A stretch of 46,214 nucleotides of DNA from Rhodospirillum sp. (GCA_021741145.1 JAIOYK010000044.1:1-46214), one strand, 5' to 3'. Shown: positions 15,538-25,364, counted from the stretch's first letter. Translations and numbers: made by a program. The notes: generated from the sequence alone by a model not told the origin.

Positions 15538-16893
15538 TCATCGCGGGCTGGTATCCGCCGCGGACCGCTCCGCGTCCTCCACGGTGGCCCGCGCCTCCCC
15601 CTCTTCCGAGGACGCGTTGAAATCGAAGGAGAGTTGGCCATCGTCGTAGTCGGCCCGGGGATCCAGTTCGGTCGCCACCGGCGTGGTTCGCGCGACGATC
15701 TGGAAAGGACGTTTCTCTTCTTCCGGCGCCGCTTCTCGAACGCGCATGCGCAGGGTCGCGTAAGCGGTCATGGCCAGGGCGACGCAGGCGCTGAACAGAA
15801 ACAGACCTGACGACCCGATCCATTCCATGATCGCCGCGGCGATCAAGGGACCAACCACGGCGCCGATACTGTAGGTGAACAAAAGCCCGCCACTGGCCGA
15901 CACCATATCCACCGGATCCAAGCGATCGTTCACCAGAGCCACGCTGACCGGATAAAGGGTGGTGACCACCGCCCCGAACAGCACCGCCGACCCGAGGAAA
16001 ACGCCCTTGTCCAAGGCAAGGGACAAATCGATCCCCACCCATTGCCCGGCGATCAGGACCAGGCAGGCCAAGACCAGGGCCAGACTTGTTCCAGCGATGA
16101 TCAACCGACGATCCATGCGGTCGGACAAGCGGCCCAGGGGCCATTGCAGGAGCAGCCCGCCGATAATCACCGCGCTCATGAAAGAGGCCACACCGGTCAA
16201 ATCCAGACCCAAGGTCCGCGCGTAGAGGGGGCCAAGGGAATAGAAGGAGCCCAGGACCAAACCCGCGGTGAGAGCACCAAACATGCCCGTGGGCGAAATC
16301 CTGAACAGGCGAAACAGGCTGAAGCTGGAGATTTCCGGCAAGTCCGGGGCCGGGATACGGGTGATGGCCACCGGCACCAGCGCGAGGGAGGTGAGGATCG
16401 AGACCATGGCAAACAGCATGAAGCCATCGGTCTGACCCAAAAGCAGCAGGAACTGGGCCACCCCCTGAAAAAAATAAGTGATGATCATGTAAGCCGACAG
16501 CAGGGTCCCCCGAGTCTCCGCCGTCCCCCGGGCATTCAGCCAACTTTCCGCGCACATGAACAGCCCGGCCATGGTGAAGCCCTCAACGAGGCGCAAAACG
16601 CCCCACAGCCAGGGATCCAACAGGAAGGCATGGGCCAGACTGGCGGCGGAATACAGGGACGCGAATGCGGCGAAGGTCCGCACATGGCCCACCGCGCCGA
16701 TGACGGAGGAGACCTTCAACGCGCCCAGGATCAGGCCAAGGAAATAACAGGCCATGACAATACCGGATACGGTCGCGCCCGCGTCCATGTCCGCCAAACC
16801 CACGCCCACAAGGGTTCCCAGGAGTCCATGTCCAAGCAGCAGAATCCCGATGCCGCCGAGAAGGGGAGTGACGGAAAACAACACGGAGACCAT
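15538..16893 (-). CDS. MFS transporter (YcaD-like)
   Basis: A 451-residue major facilitator protein with about 12 hydrophobic segments. The first helices contain the MACYFLGLILGAL stretch, and the loop between halves is followed by the second-half motif LQWPLGRLSDRMDRRLIIAG, the MFS loop-2/8 signature. The last ~60 residues are soluble, acidic and Ser-rich (ending AERSAADTSPR). The start at 16893 (MVSVLFSVTPLL) is chosen because upstream in-frame sequence overlaps the amidotransferase gene and is not membrane-like. It lies 82 nt behind the amidotransferase on the same strand. Substrate is not predictable; YcaD-type MFS proteins are mostly uncharacterised. Confidence 0.85.
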   Translation of the reverse strand: MVSVLFSVTPLLGGIGILLLGHGLLGTLVGVGLADMDAGATVSGIVMACYFLGLILGALKVSSVIGAVGHVRTFAAFASLYSAASLAHAFLLDPWLWGVLRLVEGFTMAGLFMCAESWLNARGTAETRGTLLSAYMIITYFFQGVAQFLLLLGQTDGFMLFAMVSILTSLALVPVAITRIPAPDLPEISSFSLFRLFRISPTGMFGALTAGLVLGSFYSLGPLYARTLGLDLTGVASFMSAVIIGGLLLQWPLGRLSDRMDRRLIIAGTSLALVLACLVLIAGQWVGIDLSLALDKGVFLGSAVLFGAVVTTLYPVSVALVNDRLDPVDMVSASGGLLFTYSIGAVVGPLIAAAIMEWIGSSGLFLFSACVALAMTAYATLRMRVREAAPEEEKRPFQIVARTTPVATELDPRADYDDGQLSFDFNASSEEGEARATVEDAERSAADTSPR

Positions 16894-16975
16894 CGGGGGA
16901 TGTCCCAATCCTGGAAAACCAGACAGGGCCGCGACCGCGCGGTCCCCTGTCCGAGGAAATGAAGGGGGAACGGGT

Positions 16976-17845
16976 TCAGTCCCGGCCGCGTTCCCGGCGA
17001 TAGGGGATGACCAGATGGTCCATCCAGGCGCGAATTTCGCTTCGGTGTGTGACCGTATCCAGGATATCCGAATCCAAACCCATGGCCCAGGCCAGATCCC
17101 GTCGGTTCGGATCCCTTGCCAGGGTCCGGAGGGACGCCACATGGGAGTCCAGAGCCGCGGTGTCGGCGAAATGGCCATCGGTGATCAGAGTTGGCCCCAG
17201 GCGTTCGAGAGTGCGGGCCATTTCCGGCAGGTCGAATTCCGGGTGGTACTGAACGCCCCAGAAGACGCCCCCGGATCCCCGGATCTCCATGGCCTGCACG
17301 GGGCTGTGCCCATTGGTCGCCAGAATCAGCGCCCCCTCGGGCGGGTGACCCACTTCGTCCCTGTGGATGGCCAGGGCATCCCAGGCACCGGCGCGGGCGG
17401 TCAATAAGGGGTGGTGGGCTCCGGCCGCGGTCGCCGTGATCTTGCGCGCGACACCGACCTCCCGGCCTCGAGGCGACTCCCGCACGGTTCCGCCCGCGGC
17501 GACGGCGGCGACTTGAAGACCCCAGCAACTGCCGAACAGGGGGGCCCCCTGCGCCAAAAGGTCGCGGACCAGATCGACCTGGCGCTCCACCTCCGGTCCG
17601 CCGTTGGGCAGATTGAGGGCGGATCCGGTGATGACCACGCCATCGATCTCGGCCATGGATACCCCTGGGGGCAGGCTGGGTGGCCCATCGGCGGGATGGA
17701 CCGATATCCAACGGGCGCCGGGCCACATCTCGGTCAGGATCTGGCCATAGGCCCGGGCATAGGGTTGGGCCCCATAGTCGGCCATGACGGCGCAATGGGG
17801 TGCCGTATTGCCTTCGACAATCAGGAACAGGGGAGCTTGGGTCAC
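16976..17845 (-). CDS. Class I glutamine amidotransferase-like protein
   Basis: A 289-residue free-standing GATase1 protein. The catalytic triad is visible: Cys107 in LFGSCWGLQV, His201 and Glu203 in WGVQYHPEFD. An oxyanion-type VVITGSALNL precedes it. Such stand-alone proteins resemble GuaA N-domains but often hydrolyse gamma-glutamyl or related amide bonds. The last ~70 residues extend beyond the core and are unassigned. It is followed by the MFS gene 82 nt downstream on the same strand, so a shared substrate is possible. A GMP-synthase role is unlikely because the synthetase domain is missing. Confidence 0.82.
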   Translation of the reverse strand: MTQAPLFLIVEGNTAPHCAVMADYGAQPYARAYGQILTEMWPGARWISVHPADGPPSLPPGVSMAEIDGVVITGSALNLPNGGPEVERQVDLVRDLLAQGAPLFGSCWGLQVAAVAAGGTVRESPRGREVGVARKITATAAGAHHPLLTARAGAWDALAIHRDEVGHPPEGALILATNGHSPVQAMEIRGSGGVFWGVQYHPEFDLPEMARTLERLGPTLITDGHFADTAALDSHVASLRTLARDPNRRDLAWAMGLDSDILDTVTHRSEIRAWMDHLVIPYRRERGRD

Positions 17846-17904
17846 GGAGGTTGCCTTGATTTCGCGGAACGGTTTTGGATCGAGGCCCAGGTTAAGGAAC
17901 CGAA

Positions 17905-18252
17905 TTAAAGAACGGGCGTGTCGACGGGGGGGGTGAGGGAAGGATCCTCGATTTCCACCACCCAGATATCCGCGTCATACCGTTCCTGTCTCTCCAGATA
18001 AGCATCCGCGACCCGTTCGTCCACGGGGTCCGGCCCGGTGGCGCGCATCCAGACCGCCTCGCCCTCGCCGGTGCGGGCCTGGGACAGCACCAGACACCCC
18101 ACCCCCCTGCCATTGAGCTTCAGAAAAACCGCCCCGGCGTCGGGGTCGCCCCGGCGCAACTGGTAAGCGGGTGTGCCCCGAACCTGGCACCGCCGGAGAA
18201 TGGCCTGAACCAACACCCTCGCCTTGAGCTTCGGGTCATCGGTGATTCCCAT
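17905..18252 (-). CDS. DUF1491 family protein
   Basis: A 115-residue protein whose features match the DUF1491 family known from Alphaproteobacteria: KARVLVQAILRRCQVRGTPA, YQLRRGDPDAGAVFLKLNG, VWMRATGPDPVDERVADAY and DADIWVVEIEDPSL. Start at 18252 is supported by GGAGAGGG 4-5 nt upstream. Function is unknown. It diverges from the response regulator gene and is 59 nt upstream of the amidotransferase on the same strand. Confidence 0.85.
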   Translation of the reverse strand: MGITDDPKLKARVLVQAILRRCQVRGTPAYQLRRGDPDAGAVFLKLNGRGVGCLVLSQARTGEGEAVWMRATGPDPVDERVADAYLERQERYDADIWVVEIEDPSLTPPVDTPVL

Positions 18253-18378
18253 CGCCCTCTCCGTCGGTTGAAGTAAATTGAGTATAATCCGACATATGCT
18301 CCGGCGCGATGTGTGGACGCCAGGATTTTCGGCGTTTAGGATGAGGACTCCCGAAAAGGGGGGGTCCGGGAGCACGGA

Positions 18379-18822
18379 ATGGATATATCCGCCGTAAAGG
18401 TTCTTCTTGTCGACGACAATCCGAATATGCGGTTGTTGATGACCACGCTGCTTGGCGCCGTGGGTATCATGGATATGCGGGAAGCTGGCAGCGCGCGAGA
18501 GGGCCTGGATATCCTGGAGACCTGGATCCCGTCGGTCACGTTGATCGACTATATGATGCCCGAAATGAATGGTATGGACATGACGCGGGCGATCCGGAAC
18601 AACGCCGATCCTATCCTGACGCGTGTCCCCATCATCATCGTGACTGGACACGGAGAAACCGAGAATATTCAGAAAGCCGCGGAAGCGGGCGCCAACGATT
18701 TCATCGTGAAACCGTTTACAGCGCGCATCCTGATTGGCCGCATTCAAAGGTGTCTCCGTGATCCCCGGACCATCGCCGAGATGGTCGCCGAGCGGGATAG
18801 GGTGCGTGCCGGCGGCCTATGA
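18379..18822 (+). CDS. Single-domain response regulator
   Basis: A 147-residue CheY-like receiver with no DNA-binding output domain. Visible are the acidic pair in LLVDDNPNMR (Asp12/13), phospho-acceptor Asp57 in LIDYMMPEMNGMDMT, Thr89 in IIIVTGHGE and Lys111 in FIVKPF. The last ~30 residues are a short helical tail (DPRTIAEMVAERDRVRAGGL). It ends in an ATGA overlap with the histidine kinase gene, so the pair is coupled. Upstream, TATAAT occurs at 18283-18288 but with no good -35 box. As it lacks an output domain it probably works by protein contact or as a phosphorelay intermediate. Confidence 0.92.
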   Translation: MDISAVKVLLVDDNPNMRLLMTTLLGAVGIMDMREAGSAREGLDILETWIPSVTLIDYMMPEMNGMDMTRAIRNNADPILTRVPIIIVTGHGETENIQKAAEAGANDFIVKPFTARILIGRIQRCLRDPRTIAEMVAERDRVRAGGL

Positions 18823-21800
18823 TGGATCATCGAGCGGATCCCTCTCCCGGGGATGGGGTGCCCCCCCTCTCTTCTTCTCTCGCGCCCCCCTCGCCGAACC
18901 ACCAGCCCATGCGGTACCGTCATATCGCTGACCTTTTGAGGAAAACACCTTGCGTGCTCCTGATCCTGGGATTGTTGGTCCTGGTGCTGATTGGCGTGGC
19001 CTGGACCCTGGTCCAGGAACGGCGGGCGGACCTGCGGGACGCGCGTCTGTCGCTGACTGGTGAGAGTGTTGGTCTGGCTCGAGTCCTGGAAGCCACCCTA
19101 GACAGCGCCAGCGTTATCGCCAAGCAGGTGGCCGCGGATGCTGGCGTGACCATGTCCCAGGGGACTGACTTGGCCATGGACCGCTTCCAGACCCGCCTGA
19201 CGGCCTTCGTCAAGGGCTTCCCCGGCATGGTTGGCATCGTGGTTCACGGACAGTCTGGACGCCTTGTGACCCAGGTTACCGGGACGTCCATGCCCAAAGG
19301 CACCCGTTTCCCCCCACCCGACCCAGAGATCTGGGCCTTGGATTCCGCCCGGTCCCCATATCAGGTCGTGGACAATGACGGAACGCTGCTGCGCGTGGTC
19401 AGCCCGGTGATCGGCGATATGGGTGACGCCAAGGGGATCGTCTCAGTGGTGATGGACCTGGATCACCTGTTGGCCCTTCAGGACAAACCGGGGCTTTGTC
19501 GGGAAGCCTCTCTGAACGGTGTCTGGCTGTTGGCCCGGGGAGCCTGTCCCGAGGTGGTGCGGAGCCTATCGGGAGAGGACAGGCTCGGCGGCACATCCCG
19601 CGTCGACGCCGCGGGAACGCTGACGGTAAGCGTGTCCATGTCCCGGCGACAGGCCTTGGAGCATTGGACGACAAGCACCGTAGTCACGCTGATCGGGACG
19701 GGTGGCTTTGTCCTTCTTCTGGTGATCGCCCTTCTTTTCCTCCTCCGGAGCGTCGCCAATCAAATGGCCTGGGATCGGCGCAAGGACCAGGAAAACGCCC
19801 AGCTCGCCGAGGCGCTTCTGGCCTCCGGCCTTGGAACCTGGACCTGGAACGCCGAGCAGGGAACTGGCGAGATGCGGGGCGGTGGTCTGGATGACCGGAT
19901 CTTCGGCGCCGCGAATTGGCTGGATCGAGTTCTGCCCCGGGACAGGGGGGCTCTGAGAGCGGCGCTCGAGGCACAGGACCGAGGTGTTTCAAAGCCCCTG
20001 GACACCCAGGTCCGCCTTGACCTTGGTGAGAAGACCGTCCGCTGGATCCGGTTCCGTGGCCAGCTTGTCGTCAAGGAATCGATAGACGGTCGTGTTCACC
20101 GCGTCACTGGCCTCTGGGCCGATGTAACCGAGCAGAACGACGTGGCCATGGAGCGGCTGCGCCTCGCCACGGCGGTGGAGAAGGGGCCCGTCGCGGTGAT
20201 GATGACCGACGCGGAAGGACGGATCGATTACGTGAACCGAAAATTCCAGGACATGATGGGCTATGCCCCGTCCGATGTGTTGGGGCAACGGCCCGAAATG
20301 ATCGGATCGGGCATGACGGATCCGTCGGTTTTCACCGAGATGTGGTCGCGGATCTCGCAGGAGCGGGACTGGTCGGGTGAGATCATCAACCGACACCGCG
20401 ACGGCTATCTTGTCTGGCATCAGGTGTCCATTTCCCCAATCCAGGCGGATGGGGCCACCATTGGCCTTGTCTCCGTGCACGAGGATATTTCCGACCGCAG
20501 GCGCCTTCAGGAAAACCTGAACAGGCAGATCGCCATGATGCGGGCGGTCCTGGATATTTCCCCGAATGGCATCCTAATGGCCGATTTGCATGGCCGCCCC
20601 CGGATGATCAACCTGCGCCTACGTCGGCTCTGGAACCTTGACCCGGATATCCTCTCGACGGAGGAACCGGGCATTCTGTTCGAGACCATGGCCCGGAAGG
20701 TGGCCGAACCGAAGGAATTCCTCGACACCATCCGCGCCCTGAATGAAACCCCCCGGGAGCCGGAAATCGGTTTGGAAATCCTATTCCGGGACGGACGGGT
20801 CATCGAACGCCATTCCCTGGCCGTCGAGGACGAAACGGGCATGCCCTGGGGCCGGGTCTGGTTCTTTCGGGAAGTCACGGAGCAGAAACGCGTGGAACGG
20901 GCCCTGTCCGACCAGCTTGAATTCCAGCATACCCTGCTCGACACCCTGCCCAGCCCGGTCTTCCACATGGACAGGCAGGAACGCTTCCTTGGCTGCAACC
21001 GGGCTTTCGGCGTCCTGGTCGACCGCTCGCCGGAAGCGGTCTTCGGGGCCACCGCGGACGAGCTATTCTCCCACGAACGGGCGCGCCGCCTAACGGAGGG
21101 CAACCGGGACCTGCTCGCCAAGGGCGGCATGGATATTCGGGAAATCACTCTCATGGACACCAATGGCGTCTTCCGGGACATGGCCATGTCCAAGGCCGCC
21201 TTCACCGACGCCCAGGGCCAAGTCAATGGCGTGGTCGGTATCTTGACCGATGTCAGTACTCTGAAAAAGGCGACAGACGAACTGCGCCGATCCAACCAAG
21301 AGCTGGAACAGTTCGCCTATGTGGCCTCCCACGATCTGCAGGAACCCCTGCGCATGGTCTCCAGCTACCTTGGTCTCCTGAAGCGCCGCTATGCCGACCG
21401 CCTGGACGGCGACGCCGAGGAATTCATCGGATACGCTGTTGACGGCGCCCACCGCATGCAGGACCTGATCCAGGACCTGTTGCACTTTTCACGAATAGAT
21501 ACCCGCGGCAATCCCCTGGAGCCAACCTCTACCAGACTGTGTCTGGACATGGCCTTGGATAACCTACGGATCGCCTTCGAGGAAGCGGGGGCCAAGCTGA
21601 CCGTTCCTCTTCTACCCCAGGTCCTGGCCGACGACGCCCAGCTTACCAGCCTGTTTCAGAACCTGTTGGGCAACGCCGTGAAATACCGGGCTCCTGACCG
21701 TCCGCCGGATATCCGCATTCAGGTTAGCCGGGACGGAGACTATTGGCGCTTTTCCGTGGCCGACAACGGCATCGGCATTGATCCCCGGTTCTCGGAAAAG

Positions 21801-22001
21801 GTCTTCATGATTTTCCAACGTCTTCAGACCCGTGACCGCTATCCGGGGACCGGCATCGGCTTGGCGGTCGTCAAGAAGATCGTTGAACGCCATGGCGGCC
21901 GGATCTGGCTGGAAGGCGAGGAAGGCGTGGGAACGACCTTCCATTTCACTCTTCGGGCGATCCCCGAAGAGCTGGATGCCCTTAGTGAATCCTTGGCTTA
22001 G
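18819..22001 (+). CDS. Membrane-bound multi-PAS sensor histidine kinase
   Basis: A 1060-residue kinase. Order: Pro-rich N-terminus; membrane span about residues 45-64; a periplasmic sensory region of roughly 220 residues; second span about 286-310; a cytoplasmic part with about four PAS domains (for example AVMMTDAEGRIDYVNRKFQD and SPNGILMADLHGRPRMINLR), PAC-like linkers (VSVHEDISDRRR, WFFREVTEQKR, VGILTDVSTLKK); dimerisation helix QFAYVASHDLQEPLRMVSSY with phospho-acceptor His838; and the HATPase region with N-box LLGNAVKYRAP, G1 VADNGIGIDP and G2 GTGIGLAVVKKI. The ASHDLQEPLR H-box is of the type common in phytochrome-like and PAS-rich kinases. The obvious partner is the overlapping receiver gene. 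The signal is unknown. Confidence 0.92.
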   Translation: MMDHRADPSPGDGVPPLSSSLAPPSPNHQPMRYRHIADLLRKTPCVLLILGLLVLVLIGVAWTLVQERRADLRDARLSLTGESVGLARVLEATLDSASVIAKQVAADAGVTMSQGTDLAMDRFQTRLTAFVKGFPGMVGIVVHGQSGRLVTQVTGTSMPKGTRFPPPDPEIWALDSARSPYQVVDNDGTLLRVVSPVIGDMGDAKGIVSVVMDLDHLLALQDKPGLCREASLNGVWLLARGACPEVVRSLSGEDRLGGTSRVDAAGTLTVSVSMSRRQALEHWTTSTVVTLIGTGGFVLLLVIALLFLLRSVANQMAWDRRKDQENAQLAEALLASGLGTWTWNAEQGTGEMRGGGLDDRIFGAANWLDRVLPRDRGALRAALEAQDRGVSKPLDTQVRLDLGEKTVRWIRFRGQLVVKESIDGRVHRVTGLWADVTEQNDVAMERLRLATAVEKGPVAVMMTDAEGRIDYVNRKFQDMMGYAPSDVLGQRPEMIGSGMTDPSVFTEMWSRISQERDWSGEIINRHRDGYLVWHQVSISPIQADGATIGLVSVHEDISDRRRLQENLNRQIAMMRAVLDISPNGILMADLHGRPRMINLRLRRLWNLDPDILSTEEPGILFETMARKVAEPKEFLDTIRALNETPREPEIGLEILFRDGRVIERHSLAVEDETGMPWGRVWFFREVTEQKRVERALSDQLEFQHTLLDTLPSPVFHMDRQERFLGCNRAFGVLVDRSPEAVFGATADELFSHERARRLTEGNRDLLAKGGMDIREITLMDTNGVFRDMAMSKAAFTDAQGQVNGVVGILTDVSTLKKATDELRRSNQELEQFAYVASHDLQEPLRMVSSYLGLLKRRYADRLDGDAEEFIGYAVDGAHRMQDLIQDLLHFSRIDTRGNPLEPTSTRLCLDMALDNLRIAFEEAGAKLTVPLLPQVLADDAQLTSLFQNLLGNAVKYRAPDRPPDIRIQVSRDGDYWRFSVADNGIGIDPRFSEKVFMIFQRLQTRDRYPGTGIGLAVVKKIVERHGGRIWLEGEEGVGTTFHFTLRAIPEELDALSESLA

Positions 22002-22211
22002 GGCAGAGAGCGGACATTCTCCCACGGTTTCGGGCCATTTTTGCTATTCAAAACCCAGACACGGAATTTTGGCGCGCTTCACTTTTTTTTGTTCCTTCAG
22101 GGACATCTCAAAGCCCCGGAATTCCCCAGCTTCGGACGTCTTCACGGACGATTGTTTTGTTTCCCTGGGGAATCCCTTCCGTGTGTCACAATCCAAACAG
22201 GTTGACTTTAC

Positions 22212-23171
22212 TCACAATTTTCTTAAATAAAGCTCAAATACATCTCCAGATTTTAAATACAAAAGATAGTAATAAGCTAAAATAGACAGTGGAACAAGCG
22301 GAATACACAGAATGAAGCTGGACAAAACTGCCCATACAGGCGGTCTTTCCGTATTCATTAGATTCCGGCTCTTCAAGTATCTAAACAAATAGTTCTTATT
22401 GCCAATGATCGCGTTGAGCGTACTTTGAAGAATTGTAAATGGACCCATCTCCAGGGACGAATGGACTTCAGACACACACACAAATCCTTTACCAACTGCG
22501 CTCTGCTTTAAGCCGTTTGGCGTGAATTGGAATATGTGACGGGGCGGATCGAGGAATAACCAATTGGGTCCAAATCTCTTTGCCTGGACGCTCGCAAAAT
22601 TCTGCTGAGCCAGCAACAGTATTCCGCCCGGCTTCAATAGACGCCTCGCCTCCTCTATGGCGGCGTCAGGATTCCGCAAATGCTCTATGACATACCAGAG
22701 AGTGACCGCATCAAAGCTTTCATCTGGAAAATCGGTAATGATACGGTCGTCTTCCATATGACAATGTTCACATCCTAGGCCGCTGTAGAGATCAGCACTC
22801 AATGCAGTCCAGCCTTCGGCGCCCATCGCTTCGGCAAAGTGCCCGGCACCAGCCCCCAGGTCGAGAAGATGTCCTCGCCCAGGCATTAATTTCGACAAGT
22901 GCTTACCTCGGAGGCGCGCGAGATATTTGCGCAGAACCTCCATCCATCCGTTGAACCGCTTACCGTCTTTTGTATAGAACTGCTCGCGGTAAAATCCTTC
23001 GATCTCGGCCTGTTCAGGGAACGGAGAAAGCCAGCCGGTGCCACAATCCTGACATTGAACGATATCCCACTTGCCCGGTACATTCTGGTTGGTGTCAGAG
23101 ACTTCATAGAGCCCGTGGAAGCGCGATCCTTCACAGACTGGGCAAACAAAGAGGGAATGAGTTGATGTCAT
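22212..23171 (-). CDS. Class I SAM methyltransferase with zinc-ribbon head and membrane tail
   Basis: A 319-residue protein. An N-terminal zinc-ribbon-like pair (FVCPVCEGSRF, then VQCQDCGTGWL) precedes a SAM-binding domain with motif I HLLDLGAGAGHFAEAMG, AVTLWYVIEHLRNPDAAIEE and LLKPGGILLLAQQN. The last ~60 residues hold one or two hydrophobic segments (VWAVLSSFILCIPLVPLSIL), suggesting membrane attachment. This arrangement recurs in surface-glycan loci, where such enzymes methylate sugars, often lipid-linked. The ATGA overlap with the GT-C-like gene just upstream on this strand indicates a joint function. It is the last gene of the - strand cluster. Confidence 0.82.
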   Translation of the reverse strand: MTSTHSLFVCPVCEGSRFHGLYEVSDTNQNVPGKWDIVQCQDCGTGWLSPFPEQAEIEGFYREQFYTKDGKRFNGWMEVLRKYLARLRGKHLSKLMPGRGHLLDLGAGAGHFAEAMGAEGWTALSADLYSGLGCEHCHMEDDRIITDFPDESFDAVTLWYVIEHLRNPDAAIEEARRLLKPGGILLLAQQNFASVQAKRFGPNWLFLDPPRHIFQFTPNGLKQSAVGKGFVCVSEVHSSLEMGPFTILQSTLNAIIGNKNYLFRYLKSRNLMNTERPPVWAVLSSFILCIPLVPLSILAYYYLLYLKSGDVFELYLRKL

Positions 23172-25141
23172 TGCAAACTCGCAGGTTTGGGAGTGTGGCG
23201 ATAAACGGTGAAGGTTGAATTCTGGAAGACGATTTCGCCCGGCACCTCCCGTCCCATACGGGCCCTGGCATGCGGTGATTCGATGATATAGAGATCTCCA
23301 AAGCGCTCAAGGTCTCCTGGCGTCTGATCGTACAGGCGTTCCATTTCCTGAATAAACTCAGGGGAAACGGTCGTGGCCGGTCTGTCCTTGGCCAGGGCGA
23401 CACCATTAACAGTGCTGTGGTAGGGCCAATACAACAGCGCATGAGCCAACATAGCGTCATCAAATTCGGCGCCAGAGAGATAAGGCGGCGTTCTGGATGG
23501 CTTTTCAATGAATATGTTTCTGATCAGTTTTTGATAGGCAGGTAGCGACGAAGCGATCCGGTTGCTCCAGTCTTCTCGCTTCATTCCAATCGTTTTCCAC
23601 ACGGACAGATATCGACCATATTCATCTTCAGCTGTTCGATTATCAATGATCCAATGACCATAGGCCAACTTACTCCCCGCATAGACGGGCAACTCGTAAA
23701 CATCCTGCCAATCAAGCGCCGCGACCTGAGCGTTATAAGGGACGTGTTCCGCTATCCATTCATAAGCCTGCCACCGGTCTTTGGACATGGAGTGGCTTCC
23801 AGAGTGGGCGGCTCGTTCACCGACCTGTAGGAAGCCGTAGGCCGGCAAGGAGACGGCCCCGACGGTGATGAACATATAACAGACCAACTTCACCCTTGCC
23901 CACCAAACCCCGGTCGAAGCAAGAGCATTCAATCGACCACCAAACAGTGAAGCGGCGCTTAGAATAAAAATCAAGTCTATCCCACGATTGAAGAAGCGAA
24001 GAGAACTATTGGTATTAGCGAAAACAATCGAGATTCCGACTAATGTAGTGATGACCGCCGCAAGGGCGGCGACCCAATCCATGCGCCGCCCTTGACGCCA
24101 AGAACAGACTGCCATAAAAATCAGGAAAATGAGATACTTTCCAATTAGAGAAAGATAAAAAGAATCAGAGGCCAGTATCTTGACTCCAATCCAAAGTTGG
24201 CTTGGTGACAGACGGAGTTCACCGTTGAAGATTGCCTCGTAAAAAATCGTATTGGCACTGGCCGAGCGCAGCATCTGTGGGATTCCGCCAATCAGCAAAA
24301 ATGCCGCGCTAGCTCCCAAAATCAAACTAAATCGTGAAAGAAGTCGCCAATCACGTCTTAGGGCGGATATACCTGCCAAAGACCCCAACAGAAGATGGGT
24401 TACAAAGGCTTGAGGCATGTAGACAAACCACTCGGCCATTGCCAAGACCGCGGCGAAAAATGCCCATCGCCACTCTCTACTGATCCAAGTCTTTTGTATT
24501 GCAAAGATAAATAGTAGTGTTGGCACCCAACTTACCGATGTATTTATATATCGAAAATTATCATTAACCAACTCAAAGTCAATTATATTACTAAAACTCT
24601 TAATGTGCGCGATCAATGTTGATATCCACACATCGAACCCACCGTATAACCTTGAAAATAGTTGATAATGAAATACAGAAAATATTCCAATCAGAAAAGA
24701 GGTGCGGCGAGAACAATTAAACCCACGCGAAAAAGCATAGGAGATCACACTGGTTATCGCTGGAAAAATGGCGATACTTATAAGAAGTTGATATCTGGGA
24801 TCGGAAACAAATAAACTTGGAAGCGCCGCAAGAGTGAAAGGAACCAGTTTGAACAGTTCAATGGAAAATTGGGTTTGCTCCAGTGCTGTCGGGGAAATGG
24901 GTGGGAACGGGCCATTGACGACCTCTCGCATCCATGCCGCATAATAATAAGCGTCTCCAACCCGCTCATTGGCCCACCCGACGGGAATCCAGACGAGATC
25001 ACTCGAAATCTTGGTGATGACCAAGATTTCCGGCGCAACGATGATTCCGAAGCAAAGAAGAAAAAGTAGAATTGGAATCAACCACGTTAAACTGATTCTA
25101 GAGAACAGTGCATTCTTCACGAAAGAAATATGGAACCTCAT
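23168..25141 (-). CDS. Polytopic membrane protein, GT-C glycosyltransferase-like
   Basis: A 657-residue protein with about 11-13 hydrophobic segments in the first ~430 residues and a soluble C-terminal region. After the first span comes ANERVGDAYYYAAWMREVVN, which resembles the acidic first extracytoplasmic loop (D-x-Y-Y) of GT-C enzymes that use polyprenyl-phosphate sugars. The C-terminal part (from about 440, SMSKDRWQAYEWIAEHVPYN) resembles periplasmic domains found in such enzymes. I cannot place it in a named family. The gene is much richer in A/T than its surroundings, with many TTA and ATA codons. Start at 25141 has AGGAAG upstream. It is coupled to the downstream methyltransferase. It is the candidate for using the lipid-linked sugar that the UbiA/HAD pair upstream may make. 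Confidence 0.65.
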   Translation of the reverse strand: MRFHISFVKNALFSRISLTWLIPILLFLLCFGIIVAPEILVITKISSDLVWIPVGWANERVGDAYYYAAWMREVVNGPFPPISPTALEQTQFSIELFKLVPFTLAALPSLFVSDPRYQLLISIAIFPAITSVISYAFSRGFNCSRRTSFLIGIFSVFHYQLFSRLYGGFDVWISTLIAHIKSFSNIIDFELVNDNFRYINTSVSWVPTLLFIFAIQKTWISREWRWAFFAAVLAMAEWFVYMPQAFVTHLLLGSLAGISALRRDWRLLSRFSLILGASAAFLLIGGIPQMLRSASANTIFYEAIFNGELRLSPSQLWIGVKILASDSFYLSLIGKYLIFLIFMAVCSWRQGRRMDWVAALAAVITTLVGISIVFANTNSSLRFFNRGIDLIFILSAASLFGGRLNALASTGVWWARVKLVCYMFITVGAVSLPAYGFLQVGERAAHSGSHSMSKDRWQAYEWIAEHVPYNAQVAALDWQDVYELPVYAGSKLAYGHWIIDNRTAEDEYGRYLSVWKTIGMKREDWSNRIASSLPAYQKLIRNIFIEKPSRTPPYLSGAEFDDAMLAHALLYWPYHSTVNGVALAKDRPATTVSPEFIQEMERLYDQTPGDLERFGDLYIIESPHARARMGREVPGEIVFQNSTFTVYRHTPKPASLQ

Positions 25142-25364
25142 GACATCTTCCTAATACTAGATCTCTATTGCTTTCCTCAGATCTCTTTCTAGAGAAAATA
25201 CCGTGCAATCTAGAACGGATCTCTACTATAATTTTCTTCAATCTTAGATGCATCCAAGAACACACAACCATGGAACAGACGACTAGGCCAGAGCGATCCC
25301 TGTGAGGACAGAAGATGAAAGATCTTCAACGGAAGGCTAACGGACGGATCAATCAGCTTATGCA
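25142..25364 (-). promoter_or_regulatory. A/T-rich leader of the GT-C gene with three AGAGATC repeats
   Basis: This 223-nt gap separates the GT-C/methyltransferase pair from the upstream part of the cluster. On the - strand the heptamer AGAGATC occurs three times, at 25224-25218, 25186-25180 and 25166-25160, i.e. 38 and 20 bp apart, about integral helical turns. A TATAGT-like -10 sequence lies at about 25232-25227 just upstream of the first copy. This fits an operator or a promoter region for the last two genes, but no binding protein can be named. Confidence 0.35.

Noticed and set aside
16042-16962. 306-codon Gln/Gly-rich + strand reading opposite the MFS gene
   Set aside because: Composition is that of reversed membrane codons; no independent support.
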